Positions 36,022 through 45,989 of a DNA stretch of 64,000 nt are shown here, one piece after another. The DNA is taken from assembly GCF_900109545.1 (NCBI RefSeq), contig NZ_FOAP01000012.1, forward strand, positions 1 through 64,000. The letters run 5' to 3'. A model generated the notes under the pieces. That model made no database searches and was not told where the DNA came from. It worked only from the letters and a program-made list of their open reading frames with translations. Numbering within the stretch: position 1 is the first letter of the stretch; every line of letters begins with the position of its first letter. The DNA comes from Stigmatella aurantiaca. GTDB lineage: Bacteria; Myxococcota; Myxococcia; Myxococcales; Myxococcaceae. The position numbers and the translations under genes are program-made.

Positions 36022-37656
36022 ATGGTCGTCATCATGGCAGTGTTGATTTTTGCTTTGACAATAGCGCTCACGGTCTTCCAGACAAGGGCCCGCTCCGCCA
36101 ACGCCTTACTTCAACAGGCACGCGAAGAGACCGGCTCACTGCAGGAGCGAGTGAGCAAGCTGGAGGCCGACAATAAAGTCCTTGAGCAGTACCGCCGGAT
36201 TCCGAACGCAGAGCAGCACGCTCAAGAAATCATCCAGGCTGCCGAGCGGCGCGCAGAAGAGGTGCAAGCGCGTGCTCAAGAGAACCAAGAGCGGATGCTG
36301 GCCGCAGTTCTGGCGGAGAACGAGCGGACCCGCGCCGCGCTCCAGACGGATCGGGATCGGGCAACTGCCGAATTCCAGGTGACCAAGAACAAGGCCAGCG
36401 CCATCCTTACGGACGCCGCCGCAGAAGCAAGTGCAGTGGTCGAGACCGCCTACAAACGCGCCCGGGAGCTGGAGGCAGAGTCCTCCTTGACGGTGCAGAC
36501 CATCGAGGAACTGAAGCGAACCATCGAGGCGCTCAAGAACGTCATCGAGGGATACGGCAATCAGTATGTCATACCGACTTATGGCCTCCTGGATGAACTC
36601 GCCGAAGAGTTCGGGCACGCGGAATCCGGCCAGCGGCTCAAGTCCGCCCGCGACTCGATGCGCCGGATGATCAAATCCGGGACGGCCGCTACGTGCGACT
36701 ACGTCGAGGAAAGCCGCAAGAGCACGGCCATCGACTTCGTTCTCGACGCGTTCAACGGCAAGGTGGACACCATCCTCCTCAGCCTCAAGAGCGACAACCA
36801 TGGGACCCTCGCTCAAAAGATCCGGGATGCCTTCAACATCGTGAACAACAACGGCAAAGCGTTCCGGAACGCCCGCATCACACCCGAGTATCTCCAAGTC
36901 CGTCTCGATGAACTCCACTGGGCCGCAGTCACACAAGAACTCAAGGAAAAAGAGCGAGAAGAACAGCGTATTCTCAAGGAGCGGATCCGAGAAGAAGAGA
37001 AGGCCCAGCGCGAGTACGAGCGCGCGATGAAGGAAGCCCAAAAAGAGGAAGAGGTCTTGCGCAAAGCCATGGAGAAGGCTCAACGCGAGATTGAGAAGGC
37101 GAGCGATGAGCAGAAAGCCCGGTATGAGGACCAGCTCCGCGAGTTGCAGGAAAGGCTGAAGAGCGCGGAAGAAAAGAATCAGCGTGCGCTCTCCATGGCG
37201 CAACAGACCAAGACTGGGCACGTCTATGTCATTTCCAATATTGGTTCCTTCGGCGAAGACGTTTACAAGATTGGGCTGACGCGGCGGTTGGAGCCTCTCG
37301 ACCGCATCAAAGAGCTAGGCGATGCCAGTGTTCCTTTCGAGTTTGATGTCCACTCGCTCATCTCGAGCGAAGACGCTCCAGCCCTTGAGCGGGAACTCCA
37401 CAAACGGTTTGTCCGAACGCAGGTAAACAAGGTCAACCCCAGAAAGGAATTCTTCCGGCTGACCCTCCAGGACATCCGCCGCGAACTGGAAGGCATGGGC
37501 ATCCACGCCAAATGGACCCTGGCCGCCGAGTGCAGAGAGTACAAGGAAACGCGCGCTATCGAGCAAGCCATGGTCGACAAGACCTTCCATGAAAGCGCAT
37601 GGATGGAGAAGCAACTTCAAGAGCAGGACGCAGATCCGCAAAGGCTGGCAGGATAG
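36022..37656 (+). CDS. SNIPE-like membrane-anchored GIY-YIG nuclease (anti-phage)
   Basis: 544 residues from ATG 36022 (a start at 35974 would add 16). A single N-terminal membrane helix (about 2-20, MVVIMAVLIFALTIALTVFQ) is followed by a long coiled coil (about 25-165). A middle domain (about 165-310) fits DUF4041 (FVLDAFNGKVDTILLSLK). More charged coiled coil follows (about 310-390). The C-terminal T5orf172/MUG113-type GIY-YIG domain (from about 399) has GHVYVISNIG, DVYKIGLTRR, a Glu in LERELHKRF and NPRKEFF. SNIPE, the known protein with this order, sits in the inner membrane and cuts incoming phage DNA. The family match is strong; activity here is inferred. It stands alone inside the accessory island. 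Confidence 0.85.
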   Translation: MVVIMAVLIFALTIALTVFQTRARSANALLQQAREETGSLQERVSKLEADNKVLEQYRRIPNAEQHAQEIIQAAERRAEEVQARAQENQERMLAAVLAENERTRAALQTDRDRATAEFQVTKNKASAILTDAAAEASAVVETAYKRARELEAESSLTVQTIEELKRTIEALKNVIEGYGNQYVIPTYGLLDELAEEFGHAESGQRLKSARDSMRRMIKSGTAATCDYVEESRKSTAIDFVLDAFNGKVDTILLSLKSDNHGTLAQKIRDAFNIVNNNGKAFRNARITPEYLQVRLDELHWAAVTQELKEKEREEQRILKERIREEEKAQREYERAMKEAQKEEEVLRKAMEKAQREIEKASDEQKARYEDQLRELQERLKSAEEKNQRALSMAQQTKTGHVYVISNIGSFGEDVYKIGLTRRLEPLDRIKELGDASVPFEFDVHSLISSEDAPALERELHKRFVRTQVNKVNPRKEFFRLTLQDIRRELEGMGIHAKWTLAAECREYKETRAIEQAMVDKTFHESAWMEKQLQEQDADPQRLAG

Positions 37657-37709
37657 GATCGGCCCCAGGCTCGATATCGATGACTCAGCCACTGCTCTGC
37701 AACTTCACA

Positions 37710-38712
<1,003 letters not shown>

Positions 38713-38732
38713 CCCCATGCTTGCCGTTTGTC

Positions 38733-41303
38733 TCACTCCTCCTTCACCATGGATTTGAGGAAGCTCTTGAGGAAAGGCGCGGTGCGGCTCTTGGGTGACT
38801 TGGAGACGTCTTGGGGGGTTCCTGCGGTGACCACCCTCCCCCCTTCGTCTCCTGCCCCTGGACCGATGTCGATGACCCAGTCGCTCTGGGAGACAACGCG
38901 CATGTCGTGCTCGACGAGGATGACGGTGTTGCCCTGGTCCACCAGCCCGTTGAGCTGCACCAAGAGCTTCTCCACGTCCGCTGGGTGCAGTCCCGTCGTG
39001 GGCTCGTCCAGGACGTAGAGCGTGTTGCCTCGCTGCACCCGCTGCAGCTCGGTCGCGAGCTTGATTCGCTGGGCCTCTCCTCCAGAGAGTTCCGTGGCGG
39101 GCTGGCCCAGCCGCAGGTAGCCGAGACCAACTTCCCTCAGCACTCCCAGGGCCCGGCGCAGGTGCGGCTCGTCCTCGAAGAAGGCGTAAGCCCCGTCCAC
39201 CGTCAGGCCCAGGACGTCCGCGATGTTCTTGTCCTTGTAGAGGATCTCCAGCGTCTTCGCGTTGTAGCGGGCGCCGTGGCACGTGGGACAAGGCGCGAAG
39301 ACGTCCGGCAGGAAGATCAGCTCGACGCTGACGAATCCCTCGCCTTCGCACGTCTCGCAGCGTCCCTTGGGGACGTTGAATGAGAACCTCCCCGCATCGT
39401 AGCGCCGGGCCTTCGCGGCCTTGGTCGCGGCAAAGAGCTTTCGCACGCTGTCGAAGAGCCCCGTATAGGTCGCCAGGTTGGAGCGCGGGGTCCGCCCGAT
39501 GGGCTTCTGGTCGACGCGCACCAGCCTCGTGACGCCTTCCATTCCCGCCGCGATGCGGCCTCCCTCGGTGAGGGTGGGCGTGCGCTCCAGCTCCTCTCCC
39601 TCGTCCTCTTCCTGTTCAAGCTCGTGGCCCAGGTGCTTCGACACCAGCTCCACCAGCACCTGGCTCACGAGGCTCGACTTGCCCGAGCCTGAAATCCCCG
39701 TCACGGAGGTGAAGACGCCCAGCGGGAAGCTGGCATCGGCGCCGCGCAGGTTGTTGCGGGTGACGCCTTCCAGGCGCAGCCACCCCGTGGGCTGGCGCGG
39801 CGTCCGTCTCACCGCCCCGCCGTGCCCCAGCAGGTAGCGGCGCGTCTGGGAGGCCTCGACGGCTATGAGCCCTTCCGGCGGACCGCTGTAGAGCACGTGT
39901 CCCCCCTGCTCCCCCGCTGCCGGTCCCACGTCCACGATCCAGTCCGCCTCGCGGATGACGTCCACCTCGTGCTCGACCACGAAGAGCGAGTTGCCCGCCG
40001 CCTTCAGTTGTCCGAGCGCCGCCAGGAGCGCCTGGGTGTCCGCCGGATGGAGGCCCGCCGAGGGCTCATCGAGCACGTACACCACCCCGAAGAGCTGGGA
40101 GCGGATTTGCGTGGCCAGCCGCAGCCGCTGGAGCTCTCCGGGCGAGAGCGTGGGCGTGCTGCGATCCAGCGAGAGGTAGCCCAGCCCGAGATCCGTCAGC
40201 ACCCGGATGCGTCCCAGCACATCCTGGGTGAACCGCTCGGCGACAAGCGCCTTCTCCGGGTGCTCCTTCCTCAGCTTCGTCAGCCCGGGCGCGGTTCCCT
40301 CCGCCGTGGGGCGCAGCACCTCGGCCACGCGGGCCAGCGGCAGCTTCGACAGCTCGCCGATGTCGAGCCCCGCGAAGGTCACCGAGAGCGCCTCGCGCCG
40401 CAGCCGCTTGCCCTCGCACTCCGGGCACTCGGTGCTCAGCAGGTACCGCGACACCCGCTTCTTGATGGACGCGCTCTCCGTGGTGGCGAAGGTCTGTAGG
40501 ACGTACTTGCGCGCGCTCGTGAACGTCCCCATGTAGCTGGGGGTCTCCTTGCGCTTGAGCGCCTGGCGCGTCTCCGCCGGCGTGAAGCCCGCGTACACCG
40601 GCACCGTGGGCTGCTCCTCCGTGAAGAGGATCCAGTTCCGGTCCTTCTGGGGCAGCTCCCTCCAGGGACGGTCCACGTCGTAGCCCAGGGTGACGAGGAT
40701 GTCGCGGAGGTTCTGCCCGTGCCACGCGGGCGGCCACGCGGCCACCGCGCGCTGGCGGATGGTGAGCGAGTCGTCCGGCACCATCGAGCGCTCGGTCACC
40801 TCGTACACCCGGCCCAGCCCGTGGCACCGCGGACAGGCCCCCGCGGGCGTGTTCGGCGAGAACGCTTCCGCCGCCAGGTGCTCCTGCCCGGGCGGATAGT
40901 GTCCCGCCCGCGAGTAGAGCAGGCGCAGGGAGTTCGACAGCGTGGTGACACTGCCCACCGAGGAGCGCGTCGTGGGGCTGCCGCGCTGCTGTTGCAGCGC
41001 CACGGCCGGGGGCAGGCCCTCGATGGAATCCACCTCGGGCACACCCACCTGATCCATCAGACGCCGCGCATATGGGGCCACCGACTCGAAGTAGCGCCGC
41101 TGCGCCTCCGCATAGAGCGTCCCGAACGCGAGCGAGGATTTGCCCGAGCCCGAGACGCCCGTGAACACCACCAGCGCATCGCGCGGAATGTCCACGTCGA
41201 TGTTCTTGAGGTTGTTCTCGCGGGCTCCTCTCACCTTGACGGAGGACGTGACGCCTCCGCCCGCCGGAGGGTTCCTGGACGCGTCTGAGTTGTGTTTGGG
41301 CAT
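38733..41303 (-). CDS. UvrA-like excision-repair ATPase, class II (UvrA2)
   Basis: 856 residues. Two ABC ATPase halves: N-half Walker [13 protein letters not shown], signature [13 protein letters not shown], Walker [14 protein letters not shown]-half Walker [10 protein letters not shown], signature [13 protein letters not shown], Walker [13 protein letters not shown]. Zinc-finger pairs occur ([27 protein letters not shown]). It is about 80-90 residues shorter than canonical UvrA (near 940), consistent with loss of the UvrB-interaction region, as in UvrA2/DrrC-type proteins. Those contribute to tolerance of DNA-binding compounds. No biosynthetic cluster is adjacent. It converges with the SitI6-like gene at the right edge of the island. 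Confidence 0.93.
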   Translation of the reverse strand: MPKHNSDASRNPPAGGGVTSSVKVRGARENNLKNIDVDIPRDALVVFTGVSGSGKSSLAFGTLYAEAQRRYFESVAPYARRLMDQVGVPEVDSIEGLPPAVALQQQRGSPTTRSSVGSVTTLSNSLRLLYSRAGHYPPGQEHLAAEAFSPNTPAGACPRCHGLGRVYEVTERSMVPDDSLTIRQRAVAAWPPAWHGQNLRDILVTLGYDVDRPWRELPQKDRNWILFTEEQPTVPVYAGFTPAETRQALKRKETPSYMGTFTSARKYVLQTFATTESASIKKRVSRYLLSTECPECEGKRLRREALSVTFAGLDIGELSKLPLARVAEVLRPTAEGTAPGLTKLRKEHPEKALVAERFTQDVLGRIRVLTDLGLGYLSLDRSTPTLSPGELQRLRLATQIRSQLFGVVYVLDEPSAGLHPADTQALLAALGQLKAAGNSLFVVEHEVDVIREADWIVDVGPAAGEQGGHVLYSGPPEGLIAVEASQTRRYLLGHGGAVRRTPRQPTGWLRLEGVTRNNLRGADASFPLGVFTSVTGISGSGKSSLVSQVLVELVSKHLGHELEQEEDEGEELERTPTLTEGGRIAAGMEGVTRLVRVDQKPIGRTPRSNLATYTGLFDSVRKLFAATKAAKARRYDAGRFSFNVPKGRCETCEGEGFVSVELIFLPDVFAPCPTCHGARYNAKTLEILYKDKNIADVLGLTVDGAYAFFEDEPHLRRALGVLREVGLGYLRLGQPATELSGGEAQRIKLATELQRVQRGNTLYVLDEPTTGLHPADVEKLLVQLNGLVDQGNTVILVEHDMRVVSQSDWVIDIGPGAGDEGGRVVTAGTPQDVSKSPKSRTAPFLKSFLKSMVKEE

Positions 41304-41307
41304 GGCG

Positions 41308-41727
41308 TTACGGCATGGGGGGGAGCACGCCCAATTGCTGCAACAGCGACAGCGCGTCCGTGCAATCCCAGAGCTCGGCGATCTTGCCTTCGTGCAGCCG
41401 GTAGTGCGTGTGCGCGATGGCCTGGATCTTCTTCCCCGTCGGCGGGATTCCCATGTAGGGCCCCGTATGGGTTCCCGTGACGGTGAGCCGCGCCGCGATC
41501 ATGTTGTCCGCGTAGAGGAATGGCCCCGGCGTCACCCGGAAATCCGAAAACCCTTCCACCAGCATCTGCGTCGCGCCCCTCACCCCGGCAAAGGACAGCT
41601 CTCCCGGGAAGGGGGGATGGACCACCAAACTTTCGTGGAAGAACCGGGGGAATTCGCTGAGCCGGCGCTCGTGGTAGAGGGTGTCCAGGTACTGCTGGTA
41701 GAACTCGCGGGCTTGCTCGGTATTGAT
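41308..41727 (-). CDS. SnoaL-like ester cyclase/NTF2-fold protein, apparent ATC start
   Basis: Read from 41727 the frame begins with ATC (Ile codon) just after AGAGGACGCC, a good ribosome site, and continues [14 protein letters not shown]... for 139 codons. The usual start codon in this frame is only a GTG at 41628 (106 residues), which would remove the first helix of the fold. The C-terminal part ([40 protein letters not shown]) is typical of SnoaL-type ester cyclases, often predicted in polyketide or stress metabolism. Either ATC initiation, an ATG-to-ATC change, or GTG use is possible. It ends five bases upstream of uvrA. Confidence 0.7.
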   Translation of the reverse strand: MNTEQAREFYQQYLDTLYHERRLSEFPRFFHESLVVHPPFPGELSFAGVRGATQMLVEGFSDFRVTPGPFLYADNMIAARLTVTGTHTGPYMGIPPTGKKIQAIAHTHYRLHEGKIAELWDCTDALSLLQQLGVLPPMP

Positions 41728-41790
41728 GGCGTCCTCTCGGGTGGTGAATCCGAACGACCATACCCTGACGCAACTTGCTAGTGTGTCTTC

Positions 41791-43596
41791 ATGGCACTAC
41801 CCAGTGATGAACAGAAGGGCTCCGCCGAGCCCTCCTCGAATGTCTGGACACACATCGCCCGGACCGAAGAGCTGCGCGGCCCCGGCCCCTTCGCCCTGTC
41901 CGTGGATGGCATTGATCTGGTGGCGGTCCGCGCCCCCTCTGGCCTGAAGGTGTTCGAGGGGCGCTGCCCCCACCAGGGCGCGCTCCTCGGCGAGGGCGAG
42001 CAGCATGGCACCGAGCTCGTCTGCCGGAACCACCGCTGGCGCTTCGACACCACCTCCGGCCAGCGACTGGAGGGGCCCCAGTGTCTGCGCGCCTGCCCGG
42101 CCCAGGTGCGCGAGGACGGTCTGTTCGCGGATGTCCGGGCGCTCCGCGAGGCCGCGGGCCCCCAGCGCGCCGCCCGCCTCCGGGCCATCGCGGAGCTGCC
42201 GGGCCCCTCGGGCTATCCCCTCGTGGGCAACGCCCTGGAGCTCCTCTCGGACCGGATGCACCAGGTCATCGAGGGCTGGGAGACGACCTATGGCTCCATC
42301 TTCCGCTTCCGCCTGGGGCCCCGGGACGTCGTCGCGGTGTCCAAGCCCGCGCTCGTGCAGCAGATCCTCCGGCAGCGCCCCGAGAACTTCCGGCGCATGA
42401 GCAGCTTCGCCACGGTGTTCGCCGAGATGGGCACGCCGGGCGTCCTGTCCGCCGAGGGCGCCCCCTGGCGCTCGCTGCGGCGGCTCACCATGGTGGCGCT
42501 CTCGAACCGCAACCTGAAGACCTTCTATCCCACGCTCAAGGACGTCGCCGAGCGCCTCCACCGGCGCTGGAAGCAGGCCGCCGACAGCGGGCAACCCGTG
42601 GCGTTGTCCGAGGACCTGCAGCGCTTCGCCGTCGATGTGACGACGCAGCTCGCCTTCGGCCACGACGTCAATGCGCTCGGCGGCGGCGAGGACGAGCTCC
42701 AGCGCAAGTTCGATGAGATCTTCGCGGCCTTCAACCGCCGGCTCACCGCCATCGTCCCCTACTGGCGCTTCCTCAAGCTCCCCGTCGACCGCCGGTTGGA
42801 CCGGGTGCTCGATGAGCTTCGCACCTGGGTGTCCGGGCTCGTCGATGGCGCGAGCGCCCGCCTCGCCGCGGACCCCTCCCGGGCCGAACAGCCCGCCAAC
42901 TTCCTGGAGGCCATGGCCTGTGCCCGGGACGAGGCGGGCCAGCCCTTCCCCAAGCAGACCATCCTGGGCAATGCCCTGCAGATTGTCGGCGGCGGCGAGG
43001 ACACGACCGCGCACACCCTGGCGTGGGCCGTCCACGAGCTCTGCAACCGTCCCCAGGCGGTGGCCGCGCTGCGCGAGGAGCTGGGCACCGTGCTCGGCGA
43101 GGCCATTGTTCCCGGGGACATCGACACCGCCGGGAAGCTTTCCTACGCCAATGCCATCGCCAACGAGGCGATGCGGCTGCGCCCCGTGGTGCCGGTGATG
43201 TTCATGGAGACGAACACGGACCTGGTGCTGGAGGATGTCGTCCTGCCCAAGGGCACGGCGACCTGGGCCCTCCTGCGCCCGGTGTCCCGCAGCGCCTCGC
43301 AGTTCGCCGAGCCGGAGACCTTCCAGCCCGAGCGCTGGCTGGCCCAGCCCGGCGGCGGCTCCTCGGATCCGATGGGCCACTTCGCCTTCGGCTCAGGCCC
43401 CCGGATGTGCCCGGGCCGGACCCTGGCGCTGCTTGAGATGCGGGTGGTGCTCGCCACGCTCTTCCAGAACTTCGACGTCGAGCGCATCGGCCCCCCGGAC
43501 CAGGTCCGGGAGGTCCTCTCGTTCACCATGCACCCGAAGGGGCTCTCGGTGCGCCTGCGTCACCGGGGCGCCCCGTCCGCTGCGCCCAGCGCCTAA
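41791..43596 (+). CDS. Rieske ferredoxin fused to cytochrome P450
   Basis: 601 residues. Residues about 15-115 form a Rieske 2Fe-2S domain: CPHQGALLG with Cys59 and His61, then CRNHRWRF with Cys78 and His81. A linker leads at about 130 to the P450 (PGPSGYPLVGN). It has I-helix GGGEDTTAHT, ExxR in NEAMRLRPVV, and heme-binding FGSGPRMCPGRTLAL with Cys540. All catalytic signatures are present. The built-in Rieske cluster probably delivers electrons to the heme. Fusion in this order is rare; P450s usually use separate ferredoxins or other reductase fusions. Substrate unknown. It converges on UbiA (stops overlap by 3 bases) and diverges from the ester cyclase. Confidence 0.93.
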   Translation: MALPSDEQKGSAEPSSNVWTHIARTEELRGPGPFALSVDGIDLVAVRAPSGLKVFEGRCPHQGALLGEGEQHGTELVCRNHRWRFDTTSGQRLEGPQCLRACPAQVREDGLFADVRALREAAGPQRAARLRAIAELPGPSGYPLVGNALELLSDRMHQVIEGWETTYGSIFRFRLGPRDVVAVSKPALVQQILRQRPENFRRMSSFATVFAEMGTPGVLSAEGAPWRSLRRLTMVALSNRNLKTFYPTLKDVAERLHRRWKQAADSGQPVALSEDLQRFAVDVTTQLAFGHDVNALGGGEDELQRKFDEIFAAFNRRLTAIVPYWRFLKLPVDRRLDRVLDELRTWVSGLVDGASARLAADPSRAEQPANFLEAMACARDEAGQPFPKQTILGNALQIVGGGEDTTAHTLAWAVHELCNRPQAVAALREELGTVLGEAIVPGDIDTAGKLSYANAIANEAMRLRPVVPVMFMETNTDLVLEDVVLPKGTATWALLRPVSRSASQFAEPETFQPERWLAQPGGGSSDPMGHFAFGSGPRMCPGRTLALLEMRVVLATLFQNFDVERIGPPDQVREVLSFTMHPKGLSVRLRHRGAPSAAPSA

Positions 43597-44501
43597 CCGA
43601 GGATCGCCCCGGCCGCGAGCGAGAGGCACGACACGCCGAGCTGGAGCCGGATCGTCTTGAAGGACAGGAGCCGGGAGTCCGCATACCGGCCCGCGAAGGC
43701 CCAGCGGAGCACACGCACGTGGTTGGGCAGCAGCACCAGCCACGTGATGACCGCCAGCGGCAACGTGCGCGTGGCCAGGCCCGCCACGAACAGCCCCCAG
43801 AACAGCCCGAGGAGCGTCAGGGCAATCCAGGGCGCGCGCTGGGGACCGACCATCACCGTCAGGGTGCGTCGGCCGCTGGCCTTGTCCCCGTCGTAGTCCA
43901 CCGCGTTCGAGATGGCGATCTGCGCGGCGTAGGGAATGCCGGCCATGAGCGCGACCCAGATCGTCGCCGTGTCCAGGTGGCCTCGCAGCAGCCACACCGG
44001 CAGCAGCACCGTCATTGTCGCCCCGTAGATGACGACCAGCTCGCCCAGGCCCCGGTAGGACAGCTTCGTGCCCCACGAGTACTGGATGACGCCCGCCATC
44101 GTCACCACCAGCAGCCCCAGCGTCGCTACCGCCGGCGCGGGGGTCAGCCACACCAGCCCGGTGCCCGTCACCGCCGCGAACAGGACAATGGCCGCCGCCG
44201 CCTTCCAGGCCTCCGGCAGCGTCAGCTCCCCGGTGAGCAGGGGTTTGGTGATGTTCCGCTTCGCGGCCAGCGCATGCGTCTGGTCCACGCCGTCGCGGTA
44301 GCCCTCGATGTCATCCAGCACGATGGACAGCGTGGAGCAGCACAGGCTGAACAGCAGGAACGCCAGACACAGCTGCCAGGGCCTCGCGCCCTGGATGTCC
44401 GCCGCCAGAATCCCGAAGCCAATCAGGGGAAACAGGCCGAGTTCGGGGAGGTTGAGCTTCAGGAGCCGGGAGTATGCGCGTAAACGTCCAGATTCTAACA
44501 T
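43593..44501 (-). CDS. UbiA-type membrane prenyltransferase
   Basis: 302 residues with about nine membrane helices. The two Asp-rich motifs are LDDIEGYRDGVDQ (about 62-74) and NAVDYDGDKASG (about 195-206), as in UbiA enzymes that bind prenyl diphosphate with Mg. Relatives attach isoprenoid chains to aromatic or quinone-type acceptors, or make chlorophyll, heme O or other lipids. The particular acceptor is unknown; the motif set is not that of heme O synthase (CtaB). It has a promoter with a palindrome over the start codon and stands next to, but convergent with, the Rieske-P450. Confidence 0.9.
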   Translation of the reverse strand: MLESGRLRAYSRLLKLNLPELGLFPLIGFGILAADIQGARPWQLCLAFLLFSLCCSTLSIVLDDIEGYRDGVDQTHALAAKRNITKPLLTGELTLPEAWKAAAAIVLFAAVTGTGLVWLTPAPAVATLGLLVVTMAGVIQYSWGTKLSYRGLGELVVIYGATMTVLLPVWLLRGHLDTATIWVALMAGIPYAAQIAISNAVDYDGDKASGRRTLTVMVGPQRAPWIALTLLGLFWGLFVAGLATRTLPLAVITWLVLLPNHVRVLRWAFAGRYADSRLLSFKTIRLQLGVSCLSLAAGAILG

Positions 44502-44510
44502 GGACGTTTA
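44481..44510 (-). promoter_or_regulatory. perfect palindrome over the UbiA start codon
   Basis: TAAACGTCCA (44481-44490) and TGGACGTTTA (44501-44510) are perfect 10-bp inverted arms, 10 bases apart. The right arm overlaps the last base of the start codon's triplet on the plus strand; the left arm is inside the first codons. It reads as a dimeric repressor operator placed at the start of the transcript. Confidence 0.7.
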
Positions 44511-44538
44511 TATTGTAATCCTGTTATTTCACAGTCAA
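44510..44538 (-). promoter_or_regulatory. promoter of the UbiA gene
   Basis: On the minus strand -35 TTGACT (44533-44538) is followed, 17 bases on, by CAATAT (44510-44515) or, at 15 bases, by TACAAT (44512-44517). The segment is unusually AT-rich for this genome. It would start the RNA almost at the ATG, possibly leaderless, in the middle of the palindrome. Confidence 0.65.
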
Positions 44539-44582
44539 GCAAGAATTCCTGGGTTCTACGGAATGCCCGATGTTTCCCTGGC

Positions 44583-45860
44583 TTAGCGCTCGAACCGGAT
44601 GAGGCGCTCCACGCGCCACAGGCCGGGCGCGGGGGCCGCGCGCAAGAGCATCAGCTCCGCGGGCTGACCCACCCGCACCGTGCAGTTCCCCCGCGGCGGC
44701 AGCGGCACCGTGTCGCCCTCCTTCGGCGGCTCGGGGGGCAGCGGCACCACGGTGAGCCCGGCCCCGTCCACCGTCTCCAGCGCCCCGAAGACGCGCAGGT
44801 CTCCCAGCTCCGCGATCTCGCCCGCCATCACCGCCACGGCCGCTCCGGCCCTCTTCCGCACCGCGGGGCTCGCCGCCACCCCCAGGTCCGCCGTGAAGGC
44901 CTCCCCGGCCTCGCCGAACACCTGGGCGCCCTTCACCACGAGGCGCAGCAGGCCCTTGCTCTCGTTCAGGGGAATCGAGTCGTAGCTCCCCAGGTCCGCC
45001 GCCTCCGCCTGCCCGTTCACCAGCGCCTCCAGCGCCGTGACGAGGGCCACGAAGTTCAGCCGGCGCAGCGCCTCGTCATGGTCCGCCGTGGGCCAGGGGC
45101 CCGTCTCGATGAGCACCGTGGGCGTGCCCCAGCGGCCGATGTTGTCCCCGAAGGCACGGACCTCGAAGGCATCGCTGTACCGGCCAATCTGCCCCGGAAT
45201 GAAGGGCTCGAGCGCGTCCCGGATGACCGCACAGACCTTCTTGGCGAGCACCCGCCCCGGGTTGTCGCCGCGCGCCTCGTCGAAGGCCGGCGCCAGCAGC
45301 GAGATGGAGGCCGGCTTGCGCGTCTTCTCCACCGCCGTCCGCCAGTCCTGGTTGTGAAGGTTGAAGCCCAAAGAGGGCTGGAGCCGGTCGCGCAGGGCCT
45401 TGAGGGTGCGGCCCTCCGGCGTCTGGAGCATGAGCGCGTCCCGGTTGATGTCGATGCCCTGGGCGTTCACCCGCTGGAAGCGCTCGGCCCCATCCGGGTT
45501 GAGCATGGGCACCGCATGCACGGTGAGCCCCGCGAGCAAGGCCTCCACCCGGGGGTGCTCGCGGTCCCGCCGGATGTATTCAAACAGCTCGAACAGCGCC
45601 GTCGTGGCCGTGGGCTCGTCGCCATGCATCTGGGACCAGAGCAAGACGTGCCTCGGCCCCCGGCCAAACCAGACATGGTGAAGTGCCCGGCCCTCGACCG
45701 AGTGCCCCGCGGTCTCCACCTGAAACACGTCCGGGGCTTCCTCCCGGAGGCGGCGCACCCAGGCCTCCACCTGCGCGTGGCGCACGAGCGGCAACGGCGG
45801 CAATTCGTGGAAACGGACGGTGTTCCAAATATCGGTGATCAAAGGGGCTGGAGCAGTCAC
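44583..45860 (-). CDS. M14-type zinc carboxypeptidase
   Basis: 425 residues from the GTG at 45860; longer in-frame starts (up to 45965) run toward the divergent lipoprotein gene. Zinc-binding HGDEPT (HxxE) and the third ligand His in NLHNQDW, plus catalytic Glu in LIETGPW, identify the M14 fold. PNxDG-like MLNPDGAERF is also present. Such enzymes remove C-terminal residues or cleave murein stem peptides. No signal peptide is seen, so it is probably cytoplasmic. Its C-terminal 120 residues are a beta-rich extra domain. Confidence 0.88.
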   Translation of the reverse strand: MTAPAPLITDIWNTVRFHELPPLPLVRHAQVEAWVRRLREEAPDVFQVETAGHSVEGRALHHVWFGRGPRHVLLWSQMHGDEPTATTALFELFEYIRRDREHPRVEALLAGLTVHAVPMLNPDGAERFQRVNAQGIDINRDALMLQTPEGRTLKALRDRLQPSLGFNLHNQDWRTAVEKTRKPASISLLAPAFDEARGDNPGRVLAKKVCAVIRDALEPFIPGQIGRYSDAFEVRAFGDNIGRWGTPTVLIETGPWPTADHDEALRRLNFVALVTALEALVNGQAEAADLGSYDSIPLNESKGLLRLVVKGAQVFGEAGEAFTADLGVAASPAVRKRAGAAVAVMAGEIAELGDLRVFGALETVDGAGLTVVPLPPEPPKEGDTVPLPPRGNCTVRVGQPAELMLLRAAPAPGLWRVERLIRFER

Positions 45861-45989
45861 GGGTTTGAGCCAGGAAAAGGGCGGTGACACAGCAGAGAGT
45901 AGGTGAAGACACTCACAATTTGGTATGGGTTCGCGGGGGCTTCCCCCCAATCCTTTGAATTGCAAGCTTTATCCGCAGGAGAATCCATC

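Noticed and set aside
38733-41303. UvrA2 as a self-resistance gene of a biosynthetic cluster
   Set aside because: No polyketide or peptide synthase genes are in the window; a general repair or tolerance role is as likely.
41231-41773. 180-codon minus-strand frame over the ester cyclase
   Set aside because: Low-complexity shadow in another frame; the ester cyclase frame has clear family sequence.
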